Shown: one piece after another, positions 5,473-5,850 of the stretch
Numbering within the stretch: position 1 is the stretch's first letter
Layout: the number at the start of each line of letters is the position of its first letter
From: Candidatus Pacearchaeota archaeon
Lineage (GTDB): Archaea > Nanobdellota > Nanobdellia > Pacearchaeales > UBA284
DNA length: 5,850 nt
Assembly: GCA_023511755.1 (NCBI GenBank)
Contig: JAIMAW010000030.1
Coordinates: 1-5,850 of the forward strand
Direction: 5' to 3'
Notes under the pieces: model-generated
Database searches by the model: none
Seen by the model: the letters and a program-made list of their open reading frames with translations, nothing else
What the model was told of the DNA's origin: nothing
Position numbers and translations under genes: made by a program

Positions 5473-5784
5473 TCAAGGATTACTCTTTGGGATGGGGACA
5501 TTATACTTGCCAGGGAAATCTTCATCCTTGATTTCATTCCTATCGACAATTGCTTTCTTGTAAACACCCCAGCTAATTCCGTTGGGCTCGCCATATTTTT
5601 TCCAGGCGCTCCATATTGTTCCAGAATATTCTATAGTAGAATCAGCATGAATGAGTGAATTGTAATCCCTGTTTTCTTTCAAAGCGGGCTTTATACCAAA
5701 ATTCCAAACAAGAGCACCAAGTCCTGCCAAGGCGCCAATCCCTAATGTTTTTATTATGACGTCTGCCAATTTGTCTTTATTCAT
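5473..5784 (-). CDS. Small membrane-anchored protein with LysM-like C-terminal region
   Basis: This 103-residue protein has no exact family I recognise. Residues 8-29 (VIIKTLGIGALAGLGALVW and flanks) form a glycine-rich hydrophobic helix that should anchor it in the membrane. The remainder, about 50-99, resembles a LysM motif: GTIWSAWKKYG (55-65) corresponds to the usual GDTLWSIAxKYG, and DRNEIKDEDFPGKYNVPIP (81-99) corresponds to the usual LNxIKDPDxIxPGQxLxIP. LysM domains bind glycans or act as extracytoplasmic attachment modules; whether this copy binds sugar is unknown. The topology is uncertain because lysines flank both sides of the helix. The start ATG 5784 is followed by MNKDK and then the membrane helix. 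Its promoter is less clear than the others. The 131-residue protein at 1395-1790 has a similar LWDISREYG-type segment, so the two may be distant relatives. Confidence 0.75.
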   Translation of the reverse strand: MNKDKLADVIIKTLGIGALAGLGALVWNFGIKPALKENRDYNSLIHADSTIEYSGTIWSAWKKYGEPNGISWGVYKKAIVDRNEIKDEDFPGKYNVPIPKSNP

Positions 5785-5840
5785 TTTTTATTTTCTTTTT
5801 TATTTTTTAATTGGATAATACCCCAAGAAAGCAAAGCCCA

Positions 5841-5848
5841 TTTATAAA
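5841..5848 (-). promoter_or_regulatory. Candidate TATA box upstream of the 103-residue gene
   Basis: TTTATAAA on the minus strand is the best classical TATA match in the window. If it serves the gene at 5784, transcription would start near 5819 and leave a 5' leader of about 35 bases, unlike the leaderless genes further on. A weaker AT-rich box (AATTAAAA, near 5812-5805) at leaderless spacing is the alternative. The sequence is nearly symmetrical and at the window edge, so it could also serve a rightward gene. Confidence 0.35.
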
Positions 5849-5850
5849 CC

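Noticed and set aside
1..5850. tRNA, rRNA, CRISPR or insertion sequence
   Set aside because: I saw no tRNA-like clover arms, regularly spaced repeats, transposase motifs or terminal inverted repeats on either strand.

Overview
The window looks like archaeal chromosome, probably from an AT-rich lineage; a DPANN-type archaeon is a guess from gene style and small secreted proteins, not proven. Three genes fix the domain of life. They are the gamma subunit of initiation factor aIF2 (cut by the left edge), ribosomal protein S6e, and the archaeal/eukaryotic-type initiation factor aIF5B (IF2). Every gene I support is on the minus strand, so transcription runs from high to low coordinates.

Layout in transcription order. 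First comes a 103-residue membrane-anchored protein with a LysM-like tail (5473-5784), then aIF5B (3620-5434) and S6e (3119-3559). Next is a roughly 1.9 kb block, clearly AT-rich at least in its PIN gene, containing a large PIN-domain ribonuclease (2101-3066), an unrecognised 85-residue protein (1780-2037), a probable secreted 131-residue protein (1395-1790), and a small ORF that looks frameshifted (1156-1359). Last is aIF2 gamma (1-1093, C-terminus missing). The order aIF5B - S6e - aIF2 gamma matches, as I recall it, a cluster seen in other archaea. The PIN-to-small-ORF block appears to sit inside that cluster.

Promoters are unusually readable. Five genes have a TTTAAA-type archaeal TATA box centred about 24-27 bases before the start codon, and most have a BRE-like element just upstream. 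This predicts leaderless or near-leaderless transcripts and a separate promoter for nearly every gene. The exceptions are the genes at 1395-1790 and 1156-1359, which appear to be read from the promoter of the 85-residue gene and joined by stop/start overlaps.

The core genes act together in translation initiation: aIF2 brings initiator tRNA, aIF5B drives subunit joining, and S6e is part of the small subunit. The inserted block has no obvious role in translation. Its best-defined member is a putative PIN RNase with a complete acidic quartet. I saw no tRNA, rRNA, CRISPR array, insertion sequence or intein, and no gene-free stretch longer than about 70 bases.
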